A stretch of 64,000 nt of DNA from Blastococcus carthaginiensis (GTDB lineage Bacteria > Actinomycetota > Actinomycetes > Mycobacteriales > Geodermatophilaceae). The translations under genes and the position numbers were made by a program. Location: positions 1-64,000 of the forward strand of contig NZ_JASNFN010000023.1 in NCBI RefSeq assembly GCF_030731085.1. Reading direction: 5' to 3'. The first letter of the stretch is position 1; every line of letters begins with the position of its first letter. Shown piece by piece: positions 25,936-34,389 of the stretch. The notes under the pieces were generated by a model that saw only the letters and a program-made list of their open reading frames with translations, did not search any database and was not told where the DNA came from.

Positions 25936-26417
25936 AGTGCTCCGTCCAGGGTGACCGCGCGGTGGCTGCCGTCGGAGTGCCGGCCGCTCGCGCCGTAGGT
26001 CCCGGCCGACGGGGTGCGCACCTGCAGCAGGGCGTCACCGATCGCGGCGAGGCCGCCCTCGATCAGCTCGCGGTTGGCGTCGGAGAGGCTGCGCAGCTCG
26101 GTGACGAGCACGAGCAGCGCCTCGTGGTGCTTGGCGTACAGGTCGTTCCAGGGGGCGGGGGCCACCTCGGCCACCTGCCGGAGCGAAGGGTTGGTCTCGA
26201 TGCCCAGGCGCTGGGCCAGCGCCTCGGTCGCCGCGGCGCGCTCGACCTCCAGCGTGCGCAGCTGGTCCAGAACCACCTCGATCTCGTGCGCGATGCGCTG
26301 CAGCCAGCGGGTCTTGCCGGTGAGGATCAGATACTGCTTCTCCTCGGCCTTGAAGAGCAGCAGGTCCAGGAGTTCCTGCTCCCGCCACAGCAACGTCGAC
26401 AGGTGCTGGTAGTCCAC
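25932..26417 (-). CDS. flgN: FlgN-type export chaperone
   Basis: A helical chaperone of about 161 residues, expected to keep FlgK and FlgL soluble for export. Visible features are WREQELLDLLLFKAEEKQYL, then RWLQRIAHEIEVVLDQLRTL and a long helical centre with LYAKHHEALLVLVTELRSL. I choose the GTG at 26417, which follows GGAAGG. Starts at 26498 or 26504 would lie inside the -10 element of the sigma-28 type promoter for this operon. First gene of the minus-strand flagellar unit. Confidence 0.8.
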   Translation of the reverse strand: MDYQHLSTLLWREQELLDLLLFKAEEKQYLILTGKTRWLQRIAHEIEVVLDQLRTLEVERAAATEALAQRLGIETNPSLRQVAEVAPAPWNDLYAKHHEALLVLVTELRSLSDANRELIEGGLAAIGDALLQVRTPSAGTYGASGRHSDGSHRAVTLDGAL

Positions 26418-26494
26418 GTGTCCACCGCCTTCCGTCGTCTCGCCCGTGCTCGCGGTCGCCCCGGCCGCAGGGCCGGCCACCGCCGTCGGTGCTG

Positions 26495-26523
26495 CCATCG
26501 GCACCCGTTCGGAGGGGGTTGAG
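26495..26523 (-). promoter_or_regulatory. Sigma-28 type promoter of the flgN operon
   Basis: The minus strand reads CTCAAC, 15 bases, GCCGATGG. The -35 is at 26518-26523 and the -10 at 26495-26502, with a start expected near 26488. Spacing is identical to the fliA, fliC and flbD elements. Confidence 0.7.
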
Positions 26524-26542
26524 CCGAAGCACGCAACTGGCG

Positions 26543-26571
26543 CTCAAGTTCGTGCGGATTTGTGCCGACGG
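26543..26571 (+). promoter_or_regulatory. Sigma-28 type promoter of fliA
   Basis: CTCAAG (26543-26548), 15 bases, GCCGACGG (26564-26571). The predicted start near 26578 lies about 34 bases before the fliA GTG. It stands back to back with the flgN promoter, 19 bases between the two -35 elements, and implies autoregulation. Confidence 0.7.
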
Positions 26572-26611
26572 GTGGTGCCGACCTCCCCCGGGACAGCCGA
26601 GAGATACGGAC

Positions 26612-27574
26612 GTGACCCCAGTCCGTGCCCTCGCGACCGAGCGATCCCTGCGTGAGCGGTCCGCGCATGACCGGCCGTTGCGCGAGCGCCCCCAGAACGG
26701 CCGGATTCCCCACCCGGTCAAGGGGCGGTCCCCGCAGGAGGTCGACGCCCTGGTGACCGAGCACCTGCCGCTCGCCGCCTTCGCCGTCAACGCCGTCGCC
26801 TCGCGTATCTCCCTCCCGAGCCACGTGAGCCGTGAGGACCTCCTCTCCTGCGCGCACGTGGCGCTCGTCGAGGTGGCCCGCCGGTTCGACCCCTCGGCCG
26901 GCGCCTCGTTCGCGACGTACGCGCTGGCCCGGCTGCAGGGCGCGGTCCTCGACGAGCTGCGCTCCGGGGACTGGGCGAGCCGGTCGGTGCGGGCCGCGGC
27001 CCGGCGGACCGACGCCGCCGCCGACGCGCTGACCATCAGCCTGGGCCGGCCGCCCACGCGCGAGGAGCTGGCCACGAGCCTGGGGATCGCCCGCAGCGAG
27101 CTCGACCACCTGCAGGTCGACGTCCACCGGGCGGTCATGGTGAGCATCGACGCCGAATCCGGCCCCGACGGCGGCACCCTGGACCTGCCCGACACCGGCG
27201 AGTCCCCCGAGCGCGCGGTGCTGCGGGGTGAGCGGGCACGACACCTGCACGAGGCGATCCGCGCGCTGCCCGACCGGCTGGACGAGGTCATCGAGCGCAA
27301 TTTCTTCGGTGATGAATCACTGACCGACATCGCGGAAGACCTTGGTGTGACGCTCTCCCGCGTCTCCCAGATGCGAGCGCGGGCGCTCACCCTCCTGCAC
27401 GCCGCCATGGGCGAGATCTGGGACGGCACCCCGGTGCCGGCCTCCGGCGGGATCCGCGCACGGAACCAGCAGCGCCACTACTTGGAACGGCTGACCGGTC
27501 GCAGCGCACCGCCGCTCCACTCCGCGCGCGACCCGTGGCCGGTCCACCCGTCGCGTGCGGCGCGCCCGGCCTGA
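26612..27574 (+). CDS. fliA: Flagellar/motility sigma factor (FliA/WhiG type)
   Basis: A sigma-28 family RNA polymerase subunit that should direct late flagellar transcription. Region 2 spans about residues 45-130 (LVTEHLPLAAFAVNAVASRI, SREDLLSCAHVALVEVARRFDP, FATYALARLQGAVLDELRSG). Region 3 has SLGRPPTREELATSLGIARSEL. Region 4 has ALPDRLDEVIERNFFGDESL with DIAEDLGVTLSRVSQMRARAL. The GTG at 26612 gives 320 residues, longer than typical because of N- and C-terminal tails. It lies in the middle of the flagellar locus, divergent from flgN, and has its own matching promoter. Confidence 0.9.
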   Translation: MTPVRALATERSLRERSAHDRPLRERPQNGRIPHPVKGRSPQEVDALVTEHLPLAAFAVNAVASRISLPSHVSREDLLSCAHVALVEVARRFDPSAGASFATYALARLQGAVLDELRSGDWASRSVRAAARRTDAAADALTISLGRPPTREELATSLGIARSELDHLQVDVHRAVMVSIDAESGPDGGTLDLPDTGESPERAVLRGERARHLHEAIRALPDRLDEVIERNFFGDESLTDIAEDLGVTLSRVSQMRARALTLLHAAMGEIWDGTPVPASGGIRARNQQRHYLERLTGRSAPPLHSARDPWPVHPSRAARPA

Positions 27575-27665
27575 TGCCACGGCAGATGGACGCCCCTCCC
27601 CCGCTGCGCCGGCACTCCGCCGCGTGCCCCGCCCGACCCACGAGACCCCGCGAGGATGGCACCGC

Positions 27666-28457
27666 ATGAACCGACACGAGATGCTGGCCGAGCTGCACAC
27701 GCTGCTGAAGCCGAGGAACTACGTGGAGATCGGCATCGACACCGGCATGAGCATGGCGCTGTCGCGGGTTCCGAGCATCGGGATCGATCCGGCCTTCCGG
27801 GTCACCGAGGAGCTGAACACCGACGTCCAGCTGGTGCGCGCCACCAGCGATGACTACTTCCGCGACAACAACCCGACCGAGCGCTTCGGCGGCACGCCGC
27901 TGGACTTCGCGTTCATCGACGGCATGCACTGGGCCGAGTACGCGCTACGCGACTTCGTCTACGTCGAGGGCTACACCAGCCAGACGAGCGTCATCGTCAT
28001 CGATGACATGCTGCCGCGGAACGTCCCCGAGGCCGCCCGTGAGCGGCACACCCACGAGTGGACCGGCGACGTCTTCAAGGTCACGACCGCCCTGCGCCGG
28101 CTGCGCCCGGACCTGGTCGTCCTCGAGGTCGACACCGAACCCACCGGCACCGTCATGGTCCTCCTCCCCGACGCCGGCTCGTCGGTGCTCGTCGAGAACT
28201 ACCCGAACCTCGAGAAGCGCTTCCTGCGGGCCCGGGACCCGCAGCAGATCCCGGACCGGGTGCTCTCGCGGACCGAGGCGGTCGACCCGCGCCGCCTGCT
28301 CGACTGCGGCTGGTGGGAGACGCTCGTGCAGGAGCGGGAGGGGCAGCTGCCCGCCGGGTCGCTGACCACCGCCCTGGCCGACCAGGACTGGGCGTCGCTG
28401 CGCCGCACCACCCCGGGAGCCGACCAGGTCGCCCGCGCCCTCGCCTTCTCCCGCTGA
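27666..28457 (+). CDS. Class I SAM-dependent methyltransferase
   Basis: A 263-residue methyltransferase of the Methyltransf_24 type. Motif I is YVEIGIDTGMSMAL near residue 18. DFAFIDGMHWAEYALRDF and SVIVIDDML follow. The ATG at 27666 has GAGG upstream. The substrate is unknown. Its place between fliA and a glycosyltransferase, directly upstream of fliC, suggests modification of flagellin or of its glycan. Confidence 0.75.
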   Translation: MNRHEMLAELHTLLKPRNYVEIGIDTGMSMALSRVPSIGIDPAFRVTEELNTDVQLVRATSDDYFRDNNPTERFGGTPLDFAFIDGMHWAEYALRDFVYVEGYTSQTSVIVIDDMLPRNVPEAARERHTHEWTGDVFKVTTALRRLRPDLVVLEVDTEPTGTVMVLLPDAGSSVLVENYPNLEKRFLRARDPQQIPDRVLSRTEAVDPRRLLDCGWWETLVQEREGQLPAGSLTTALADQDWASLRRTTPGADQVARALAFSR

Positions 28458-28522
28458 GCCCGCCGGCCGGCGGCCGCCTGGTTCCTGCCGCATACCCACA
28501 CCCACAGTCGGGAGGACCGACC

Positions 28523-29596
28523 ATGAAGATCCTGATGATGAACGCGGGTCACATCGGCCCGGACTACTACCGGGTGACCGAGCCCGCGCGCGCGGTGCGC
28601 GAGGCGGACCTCGGCGTCGAGATCACCATCACCCGTGGCCTGACGACGACGATGCACAACCGGCCCGGGGGTGGCGATCCGGTCGTCACCGACGTGGACC
28701 CGCGGGGCGCCGACGTCGTGGTACTCCAGCTGCCCAAGACCGTGGAGATGCTCCAGTGCATCCGTGTCCTCCAGGCCAAGGGCGTCGCGGTCGTCGTGGA
28801 GATGGACGACCTGCTCTCCGCCGTCCCCTTCGGGAATGCGGCGTACAACAGCATCATCCGCAAGGGCATGGCCCGCCTGGCGCTGCAGTGCGCCCGCGAG
28901 GCCGACCTGGTGACGACGACGACGCCGGCGCTCGTCGAGGAGTACGCACCGCGCGGTGGCGGCGTGGTCGTCCCCAACGCGATCCCCCGCCGAATCGCCG
29001 AGCTGCCCCCGGCCTACGAGCGGGCGCCGGACGTCGTCACCGTCGGGTGGTCCGGCACCGTTGCGGGGCACCCCTACGACCTGCAGGAGATGGGGTCGGG
29101 CCTGCAGCAGGCCCTGGACAACACCCGCGGCCGCAGCCGGTTCCTGATCCTCGGCCAGAAGTGGGACGCCCGCGAGCGGCTGCGGCTGACGGAGGAACCG
29201 ACCGAGCTGCGCTGGATCCCGGACGTCGACCGGTACACCGCCGCGGTCGGGGAGGTCTTCGACATCGGGGTGGCGCCGCTGCGGATCGACCGGTTCAACA
29301 CCTGCAAGAGCTGGCTGAAGAACCTCGAGTACGCCGCGCGCGGTGTCTACTGCGTCCGCTCCCCCAGCGCGGAGTACGAGCGCCTGGGGCTCGGCCGCCG
29401 GGCCAAGGCCCCGAAGGACTGGGCGAAAGCCCTGACCACGGCGATCCTGGATCCCGATCTGCGCCGGGAGCAGGCCGCCCGCGACCGCACCGTCGTCCTG
29501 GACCGGCACCTGACCGAGCACACCGCTCCCCACTGGGTGGCCGCGTGGCAGCAGGCCGTGGACAACCGGGCGCGCAGCCGGCGCAAGGGCGCCTGA
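28523..29596 (+). CDS. Glycosyltransferase
   Basis: A 357-residue GT-B fold glycosyltransferase. The N-terminal half starts MKILMMNAGHIGPDYYRV, and the C-terminal half has VGWSGTVAGHPYDL and VAPLRIDRFNTCKSWLKNLEYAARG. The latter is the nucleotide-sugar binding region of family GT4-like enzymes. The ATG at 28523 has GGGAGG eight bases upstream. It precedes fliC, so flagellin glycosylation is the most likely job, though this is drawn only from context. Confidence 0.78.
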   Translation: MKILMMNAGHIGPDYYRVTEPARAVREADLGVEITITRGLTTTMHNRPGGGDPVVTDVDPRGADVVVLQLPKTVEMLQCIRVLQAKGVAVVVEMDDLLSAVPFGNAAYNSIIRKGMARLALQCAREADLVTTTTPALVEEYAPRGGGVVVPNAIPRRIAELPPAYERAPDVVTVGWSGTVAGHPYDLQEMGSGLQQALDNTRGRSRFLILGQKWDARERLRLTEEPTELRWIPDVDRYTAAVGEVFDIGVAPLRIDRFNTCKSWLKNLEYAARGVYCVRSPSAEYERLGLGRRAKAPKDWAKALTTAILDPDLRREQAARDRTVVLDRHLTEHTAPHWVAAWQQAVDNRARSRRKGA

Positions 29597-29648
29597 CCGG
29601 CGGTCCGCCCCCGCGGGTGACGTCGCCGGGAAAATCTGCGCGGTTCGC

Positions 29649-29677
29649 CTCAAGCTCGCGGGGTCCTCGGCCGTAGA
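29649..29677 (+). promoter_or_regulatory. Sigma-28 type promoter of fliC
   Basis: CTCAAG (29649-29654), 15 bases, GCCGTAGA (29670-29677). Start expected near 29684, giving a leader of about 65 bases. Confidence 0.75.
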
Positions 29678-29697
29678 CATGAGTGCACGGCCCGCAG

Positions 29698-29744
29698 CAC
29701 GGATGCAGCGGGATCCCCAGATCAGCCCCGATTCCACGGAGGAA
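29698..29744 (+). promoter_or_regulatory. Candidate CsrA-binding sites in the fliC leader
   Basis: Two GGA sites occur 37 bases apart. The first is CACGGATGC around 29701. The second is within TTCC-ACGGA-GGAA (29732-29744), a 4-bp hairpin that places GGA in its loop and overlaps the GGAGGA ribosome site. This resembles the two-site hag leader bound by CsrA in Bacillus. Confidence 0.5.
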
Positions 29745-29748
29745 CACC

Positions 29749-31032
29749 ATGGGCATGAGCGTCAACACCAACGTCGCGGCACTGAACTCGTACCGCAACC
29801 TGTCGGTGACCAACGACCAGATGAGCAAGTCGCTGGAGCGCCTCTCCTCCGGCTTCCGCATCAACCGCGCCGCCGACGACGCCGCGGGCCTGGCCATCTC
29901 CGAGGGCCTCCGCTCGCAGATCGGCGGCATGAAGCAGGCCGTCCGCAACACCCAGGACGGCATCTCGGTCGTGCAGACGGCCGAGGGCGCGCTGAGCACC
30001 AGCACCTCCATCCTGCAGCGCATGCGTGACCTGTCGGTCCAGGCGTCCAACGCGGGCAGCCTGAACGACAGCGCGAAGGCGAACATCCAGAAGGAGGTCG
30101 GCCAGCTCAAGGAGGAGCTGTCCCGCATCTCGTCGACCACGAACTTCAACGGCACGAAGCTGCTCGACGGCTCGTACTCCGGGACGTTCCAGGTCGGCGC
30201 GGACGCGGGCCAGTCGATCTCCGTCACCATCGGTGGGCCGGGCAAGGGCATGGACGCCGCGGGCCTCGGGGTCAACGGCGTCGACGTCACCGGCGTGGGC
30301 CTGTACACGAACGCTGCGAGCGGCACCGCCGCCGGCACCGTCGTGACCACCGCCGCCACCAGCGGCGCCGCGGCTTCCCTCGCGATCAACAAGGAAGGCT
30401 CGGCCACTGTCGACACCTTCTCCGGTGCCAGCGGCAGCGTTGCGGCGTACGAGAAGCTGACCGGCACGATCAGCTTCGGTGGCAAGACGTTCGACCTGTC
30501 GACCGTCGACTACACCGGTGTCACCGGTGCCACCGCGACCGATCTCGCCACGAACTCGCTGGCCGCGCTGAACTCGGCCGCCAAGGCGGCCTTCGGGCTC
30601 GCCTCCACGGCGGCCAACCCGTTCACCGCGACGGCTACGGCGCTGACGTTCGCGACGCCGGCCAGCGTCGCCGGCTACACCGACGCCGACGGTGCCCTCA
30701 GCGGCTCGGCTGCCGACATCGCCAAGGCGACGCCGGTGTTCACCGCGGGCTCCGGGGCGACCCAGGCCATCAAGGACATCGACGCCGCCCTCCAGACGGT
30801 GTCGAGCATCCGCGCCGACCTGGGTGCCAAGCAGAACCGGTTCGAGCACACGATCAACAACCTCAACGTCGCGGTGGAGAACACCACGGCGTCGGAGTCG
30901 CGGATCCGTGACACGGACATGGCCCAGGAGATGACCAACTTCACCCGGACCCAGATCCTGACCCAGGCCGGCACCGCCATGCTGTCCCAGGCCAACCAGG
31001 CGTCGCAGGGCATCCTGCGACTGCTGGGCTGA
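29749..31032 (+). CDS. fliC: Flagellin
   Basis: The filament subunit, 427 residues. Conserved D0/D1 ends are clear: MGMSVNTNVAALNSYRNLSV, SLERLSSGFRINRAADDAAG and LAISEGLRSQIGG at the N terminus, and SRIRDTDMAQEMTNFTRTQ and MLSQANQASQGILRLLG at the C terminus. The middle 200 residues are a variable, Ala/Thr/Gly-rich surface domain with many possible O-glycosylation sites. The ATG at 29749 follows GGAGG; a second ATG two codons later is possible. It forms its own transcription unit with a promoter and a strong terminator. Confidence 0.97.
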   Translation: MGMSVNTNVAALNSYRNLSVTNDQMSKSLERLSSGFRINRAADDAAGLAISEGLRSQIGGMKQAVRNTQDGISVVQTAEGALSTSTSILQRMRDLSVQASNAGSLNDSAKANIQKEVGQLKEELSRISSTTNFNGTKLLDGSYSGTFQVGADAGQSISVTIGGPGKGMDAAGLGVNGVDVTGVGLYTNAASGTAAGTVVTTAATSGAAASLAINKEGSATVDTFSGASGSVAAYEKLTGTISFGGKTFDLSTVDYTGVTGATATDLATNSLAALNSAAKAAFGLASTAANPFTATATALTFATPASVAGYTDADGALSGSAADIAKATPVFTAGSGATQAIKDIDAALQTVSSIRADLGAKQNRFEHTINNLNVAVENTTASESRIRDTDMAQEMTNFTRTQILTQAGTAMLSQANQASQGILRLLG

Positions 31033-31061
31033 TCTGATCCAGCACGACTGAGCACCACCCG

Positions 31062-31093
31062 GTGAGGGGGGAGGCCCCGGCCTCCCCCCTCAC
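31062..31093 (+). terminator. fliC terminator
   Basis: A perfect 15-bp inverted repeat (31062-31076 with 31079-31093), effectively with a 4-nt loop, lies 30 bases after the fliC stop. Confidence 0.85.
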
Positions 31094-31149
31094 TGCTCGT
31101 CGCCACTCCCCCGCCGGCCCACCGGCGGACGACCCCCCGGAGGACACCC

Positions 31150-32481
31150 ATGGCAGGCATGAGCATCAGCGGCCTGGTCTCCGGGCTCGACACCACCACC
31201 CTGATCTCCCAGCTCATGCAGCTGGAGCGGCAACCGCAGAACCAGCTCAGGACCAAGCTGACCGACACCAAGGCCGACGCCTCGGCCTACCGCACGGTGA
31301 ACAGCGTGTTCACCACGCTGCAGACGGCGGCCGAGAACCTGACCAAGGCCACCACCTGGGCGCCGGTCAAGGCCAGCAGCTCCGCCACGTCGGTGTCGGC
31401 GAGCGCGACCGCCGGAGCCGCCACGGGCGAGGTCACCTTCCGCGTCGACGCCCTCGCCGCCAAGCACGTGCTCATCTCGAGCGCCGACTGGACGCCCTCG
31501 ACGTCGGCGATGACGCTCACCCTCGCCGACGCGGACGGCGACACTCCGGCCAAGGCGGTGGAGATCCCCGCCGACGCGACGCTGGACCAGGCCGTCACCG
31601 CCATCAACGCCGCGGGCGCCGGCGTGACCGCCACCGCCGTCAGCACCGGTAGCGGCTTCCGCCTGCAGCTCACCTCGGGCACCTCGGGAGCGGACGGCGA
31701 GTTCACCGCCACCGGGGGTCCGTCCTTCACGCTCTTCACGCAGGCAGCGGACGCGAAGATCACCGTCGGCGCCGGCGGCCCGTACGAGTACGCGGTCACG
31801 TCCACCAGCAACACCTTCACCGACGTCATGCCGGGCACCAGTTTCACCGTCAGCAAGGTGGCCGACACGGCGACCGTGACCGTGGCCAGCGACCCGGCCG
31901 CGCTGACCTCCGCGATCCAGTCGCTGGTCACCGCCGCCAACAACGCCCTCACGAACATCAACACCTACTCCGACAACAGCGCCGGTAGCACCGCCGTGCT
32001 GCGCGGTGACAGCTCACTGCGCGCCCTGGCCGGGCAGATCGCCGACGCCGTCGCCTACGCCGTGGGAGGGGATGGCTCGGCCGCCGTCGCCGGCCTGCAG
32101 CTCACCCGCGACGGGAAGATCGCCTTCGACTCGGCAGCGTTCACCGCGCAGTTCACGGCCGACCCCGTCAAGACCCAGCGGCTGCTCAACGGCTCCGGTA
32201 CGGGGGATACCGCCGTCGAAGGTGTCGCGCAGCGGCTGCTCGCCGTCGCCAGGTCCGCGACCGACAGCACGACCGGCTCCCTCGTGGCACTGGCCCAGGG
32301 CAAGGACACCCAGGCGACCGAACTGCAGAAGCGGATCGAGGACTGGGACCTCCGCCTCGAGCTGCGCCAGCAGACGCTGACCCGGCAGTTCACCGCCATG
32401 GAATCGGCCCTGGGCACGATGCAGAACCAGTCCGGCTGGTTGTCCTCCCAGCTCGCCTCGCTACCGAACTGGTCGTCGTAA
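31150..32481 (+). CDS. fliD: Flagellar filament cap protein
   Basis: FliD (HAP2) sits at the filament tip and helps flagellin polymerise. The 443 residues start with GMSISGLVSGLDTTTLISQL and MQLERQPQNQLRTKL. They contain the variable outer domains and end in a helical region (TELQKRIEDWDLRLELRQQT, FTAMESALGTMQNQSGWLSS). The ATG follows GGAGG. fliS comes next after 91 bases, and no separate promoter is evident, so expression may come through the fliC terminator or from a promoter I cannot see. Confidence 0.94.
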   Translation: MAGMSISGLVSGLDTTTLISQLMQLERQPQNQLRTKLTDTKADASAYRTVNSVFTTLQTAAENLTKATTWAPVKASSSATSVSASATAGAATGEVTFRVDALAAKHVLISSADWTPSTSAMTLTLADADGDTPAKAVEIPADATLDQAVTAINAAGAGVTATAVSTGSGFRLQLTSGTSGADGEFTATGGPSFTLFTQAADAKITVGAGGPYEYAVTSTSNTFTDVMPGTSFTVSKVADTATVTVASDPAALTSAIQSLVTAANNALTNINTYSDNSAGSTAVLRGDSSLRALAGQIADAVAYAVGGDGSAAVAGLQLTRDGKIAFDSAAFTAQFTADPVKTQRLLNGSGTGDTAVEGVAQRLLAVARSATDSTTGSLVALAQGKDTQATELQKRIEDWDLRLELRQQTLTRQFTAMESALGTMQNQSGWLSSQLASLPNWSS

Positions 32482-32572
32482 GCCCGTCGAACGTCGCGCC
32501 GGCCTCCCGCCGGCCCACCGCCGGCGACCTCCCCGTCGCCGTCCCCGCACACCCCATCGAGGAGTCCTCCGC

Positions 32573-32959
32573 ATGAGTGCCGCCGCCCTGCGTGCCCGAT
32601 ACATGGGCGACACGGTCGCCACCGCCTCGCCGCAGCAGTTGCTGGTCATGCTGTACGACCGCCTCGCTCTCGACCTGGAGCGGGCGGAGACCGCGCTCGT
32701 CGCGAGCGACCGGGACGAGGCGCGCGTGCAGCTGGAGCACGCGCAGGAGATCGTCTTCGAGCTCCACAGCAGCCTGAAGGTTGATGCCTGGGACGGCGGG
32801 CCGCGTCTCGCCGCGCTGTACAGCTGGTTGATCGGTGAGCTCGTGCAGGCCAACGTCAAGGGCGACCGCAACCGGGTCTCCTCGTGCCGCCAGGTGGTCG
32901 AGCCACTGCGTGACGCCTGGCGGCAGGCGGCCGCCACCCTGGCCGCCGCCTCGGCATGA
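32573..32959 (+). CDS. fliS: Flagellin export chaperone
   Basis: FliS binds the flagellin C terminus and prevents early polymerisation. The 128 residues fit the four-helix family: RARYMGDTVATASPQQLLVM, LYDRLALDLERAETAL and AALYSWLIGELVQANVKGD. It overlaps the next gene by 4 bases (ATGA). Confidence 0.93.
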   Translation: MSAAALRARYMGDTVATASPQQLLVMLYDRLALDLERAETALVASDRDEARVQLEHAQEIVFELHSSLKVDAWDGGPRLAALYSWLIGELVQANVKGDRNRVSSCRQVVEPLRDAWRQAAATLAAASA

Positions 32960-33282
32960 CCTCCGCCGGCGACGGGCCGCCTGCGGACTGGGCGACCGTC
33001 CTCACCCATCTCGAGGGCGAGGTGGTCGCCGCCGAAGCCAGCATGGACCCCACCGGCGCCGAGTGGGGCCGCCGGGCCCAGGACTGGGTGCCACCGACCG
33101 GGCTCGGCCCGGTCCCGCCGGACCTGCGCGAGCGCGCCGCCCACCTGCTCCAGCACCAGCTGGCCGTCGCCGAAGCGCTGGTCGAGGCGATCATCCAGTC
33201 CCAGCGCCAGCGCGACCTGGCCGCCCGCATGTCCTACGCCCCCAGCCGGCCCGTCGCCTCGTTCGTCGACCGGGCCCTCTGA
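32956..33282 (+). CDS. FliT-like small flagellar protein
   Basis: A 108-residue helical protein encoded directly after fliS with a 4-base overlap. This is the position where fliT, the chaperone for FliD, lies in many bacteria. Sequence similarity is too weak for a firm name. Residues 70-95 (RAAHLLQHQLAVAEALVEAI) form an amphipathic helix, and no other motif is visible. Confidence 0.6.
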   Translation: MTSAGDGPPADWATVLTHLEGEVVAAEASMDPTGAEWGRRAQDWVPPTGLGPVPPDLRERAAHLLQHQLAVAEALVEAIIQSQRQRDLAARMSYAPSRPVASFVDRAL

Positions 33283-33301
33283 CCCCGGCCCACCGAACAT
33301 C

Positions 33302-33338
33302 CGGAGCCCCGCTCCCCCACCCGGGGGGCGGGGCTCCG
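33302..33338 (+). terminator. Terminator after the fliD-fliS-fliT-like unit
   Basis: CGGAGCCCCGC (33302-33312) pairs with GCGGGGCTCCG (33328-33338). The loop itself can extend the pairing through CCCCC and GGGGG. Confidence 0.75.
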
Positions 33339-33484
33339 TCGCGTCCGGGGCTCCGACACGGTCCGGGGCCTCCGTCGCGGCCCGGGGACGGGCACGCTCC
33401 GGCAGGGGACGGGTCGGGGCCGGTGGTCACAGTCGTCACCGCCGTCCCGTCCGGCTCCTCCGACCCTCCCGTGCCAGGCGCGCG

Positions 33485-33513
33485 GTCACGCGGGTACCGG
33501 GTCGTGCCGATGA
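33485..33513 (+). promoter_or_regulatory. Sigma-28 type promoter of the flgB operon
   Basis: GTCACG (33485-33490), 15 bases, GCCGATGA (33506-33513). The -10 is excellent; the -35 matches CTCAAG at four of six positions. Start expected near 33520. Confidence 0.5.
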
Positions 33514-33633
33514 GGGATGTGCACGGAGAGCACCACCATCGCCACGGATCGGCGGCCCAGCACTCGTTCGCGAGTGTCTTCCGCGTACCCGGAGGTCGAT
33601 CGTGTCCTGCTCCACCCGCCGGCGAGGCGCCCG

Positions 33634-33981
33634 ATGATCCCCGACGCCACCTCGTCGGTCTTGAAGGCGGCCCTCGCCGGGCTCGCGCAGCGGCAGCGCG
33701 TCACCGCCGACAACATCGCGAACGTCAACACCCCCGGCTTCCTCGCCGGGCGGACCGACTTCGAGACGTCGCTGCGCGGGGCCGTCCGCAGCGGCGCCAC
33801 ACCGGTCATCTCCGGCGGCACGACCGTCCGCTCGCTGGAGCCGACCAACACCAACGGCAACAACGTCAACCTCGATGCGGAGACCGTCATCGCCACCGAG
33901 ACCGGGCTGCGCTACCAGCTGGCGCTCAACGCCCTGGACGGCAGGTACAACTCGCTCCGCACCGCCCTGAGGACTTCGTAG
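33634..33981 (+). CDS. flgB: Flagellar basal-body rod protein FlgB
   Basis: A proximal rod subunit of 115 residues. The N-terminal signature QRQRVTADNIANVNTPGFLA and the C-terminal helix TETGLRYQLALNALDGRYNS are present. The ATG at 33634 is chosen because upstream in-frame codons would give 39 unrelated residues. It heads the large flgB-flgE operon and is followed three bases later by flgC. Confidence 0.92.
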   Translation: MIPDATSSVLKAALAGLAQRQRVTADNIANVNTPGFLAGRTDFETSLRGAVRSGATPVISGGTTVRSLEPTNTNGNNVNLDAETVIATETGLRYQLALNALDGRYNSLRTALRTS

Positions 33982-33984
33982 ACC

Positions 33985-34389
33985 ATGAGCATGTTCCAGG
34001 CCCTGAGCATCTCCCAGTCCGGGCTCATGACCCACCGGAAGTGGCTCGACGCCACCGCCGACAACATCGCCAACATCAACACGGTGCGGCGCACCGACGA
34101 GGACGCCTTCCAGGCGCGGCTCGTCGTCGCCCAGGCGGTGGACTACGGCAGCGGCGAGGGCGGCGTGCGCGTGGCCCGCGCCGAGTTCGGCGACCCGGAG
34201 GGCCGGCTGGTCTACCAGCCCGACCACCCGCTGGCCGACGAGGGCGGTTACGTGAAGTACCCGGACATCGACCTGGGTGACCAGATGACCCACATGATGA
34301 TGGCCCAGCGCGGCTACCAGGCGAACCTCGCCGTCGTCGAGCGGGCGACCAGCGCCTACCAGGCCGCCCTGCAGCTCGGGAAGCGCTGA
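33985..34389 (+). CDS. flgC: Flagellar basal-body rod protein FlgC
   Basis: A second rod subunit of 134 residues. SGLMTHRKWLDATADNIANI is the N-terminal rod motif. VKYPDIDLGDQMTHMMMAQR with GYQANLAVVERATSAYQAAL is the C-terminal half. Its stop overlaps the fliE start by one base (TGATG). Confidence 0.93.
   Translation: MSMFQALSISQSGLMTHRKWLDATADNIANINTVRRTDEDAFQARLVVAQAVDYGSGEGGVRVARAEFGDPEGRLVYQPDHPLADEGGYVKYPDIDLGDQMTHMMMAQRGYQANLAVVERATSAYQAALQLGKR

Larger units (their letters stand above)
33283..33633. other. Intergenic region: terminator, GC-rich repeats, flgB promoter
   Basis: This 351-base gap contains the fliDS terminator, then several imperfect copies of GGGGCTCCGNCNCGGTCCG-like sequence (33328-33400), and then the flgB sigma-28 type promoter with a leader of about 110 bases. 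No gene is apparent. Confidence 0.5.

Noticed and set aside
26418..26504. Longer FlgN starting at 26498 or 26504
   Set aside because: These ATG codons fall inside the GCCGATGG promoter element; the GTG at 26417 has a ribosome site and a family-like start.
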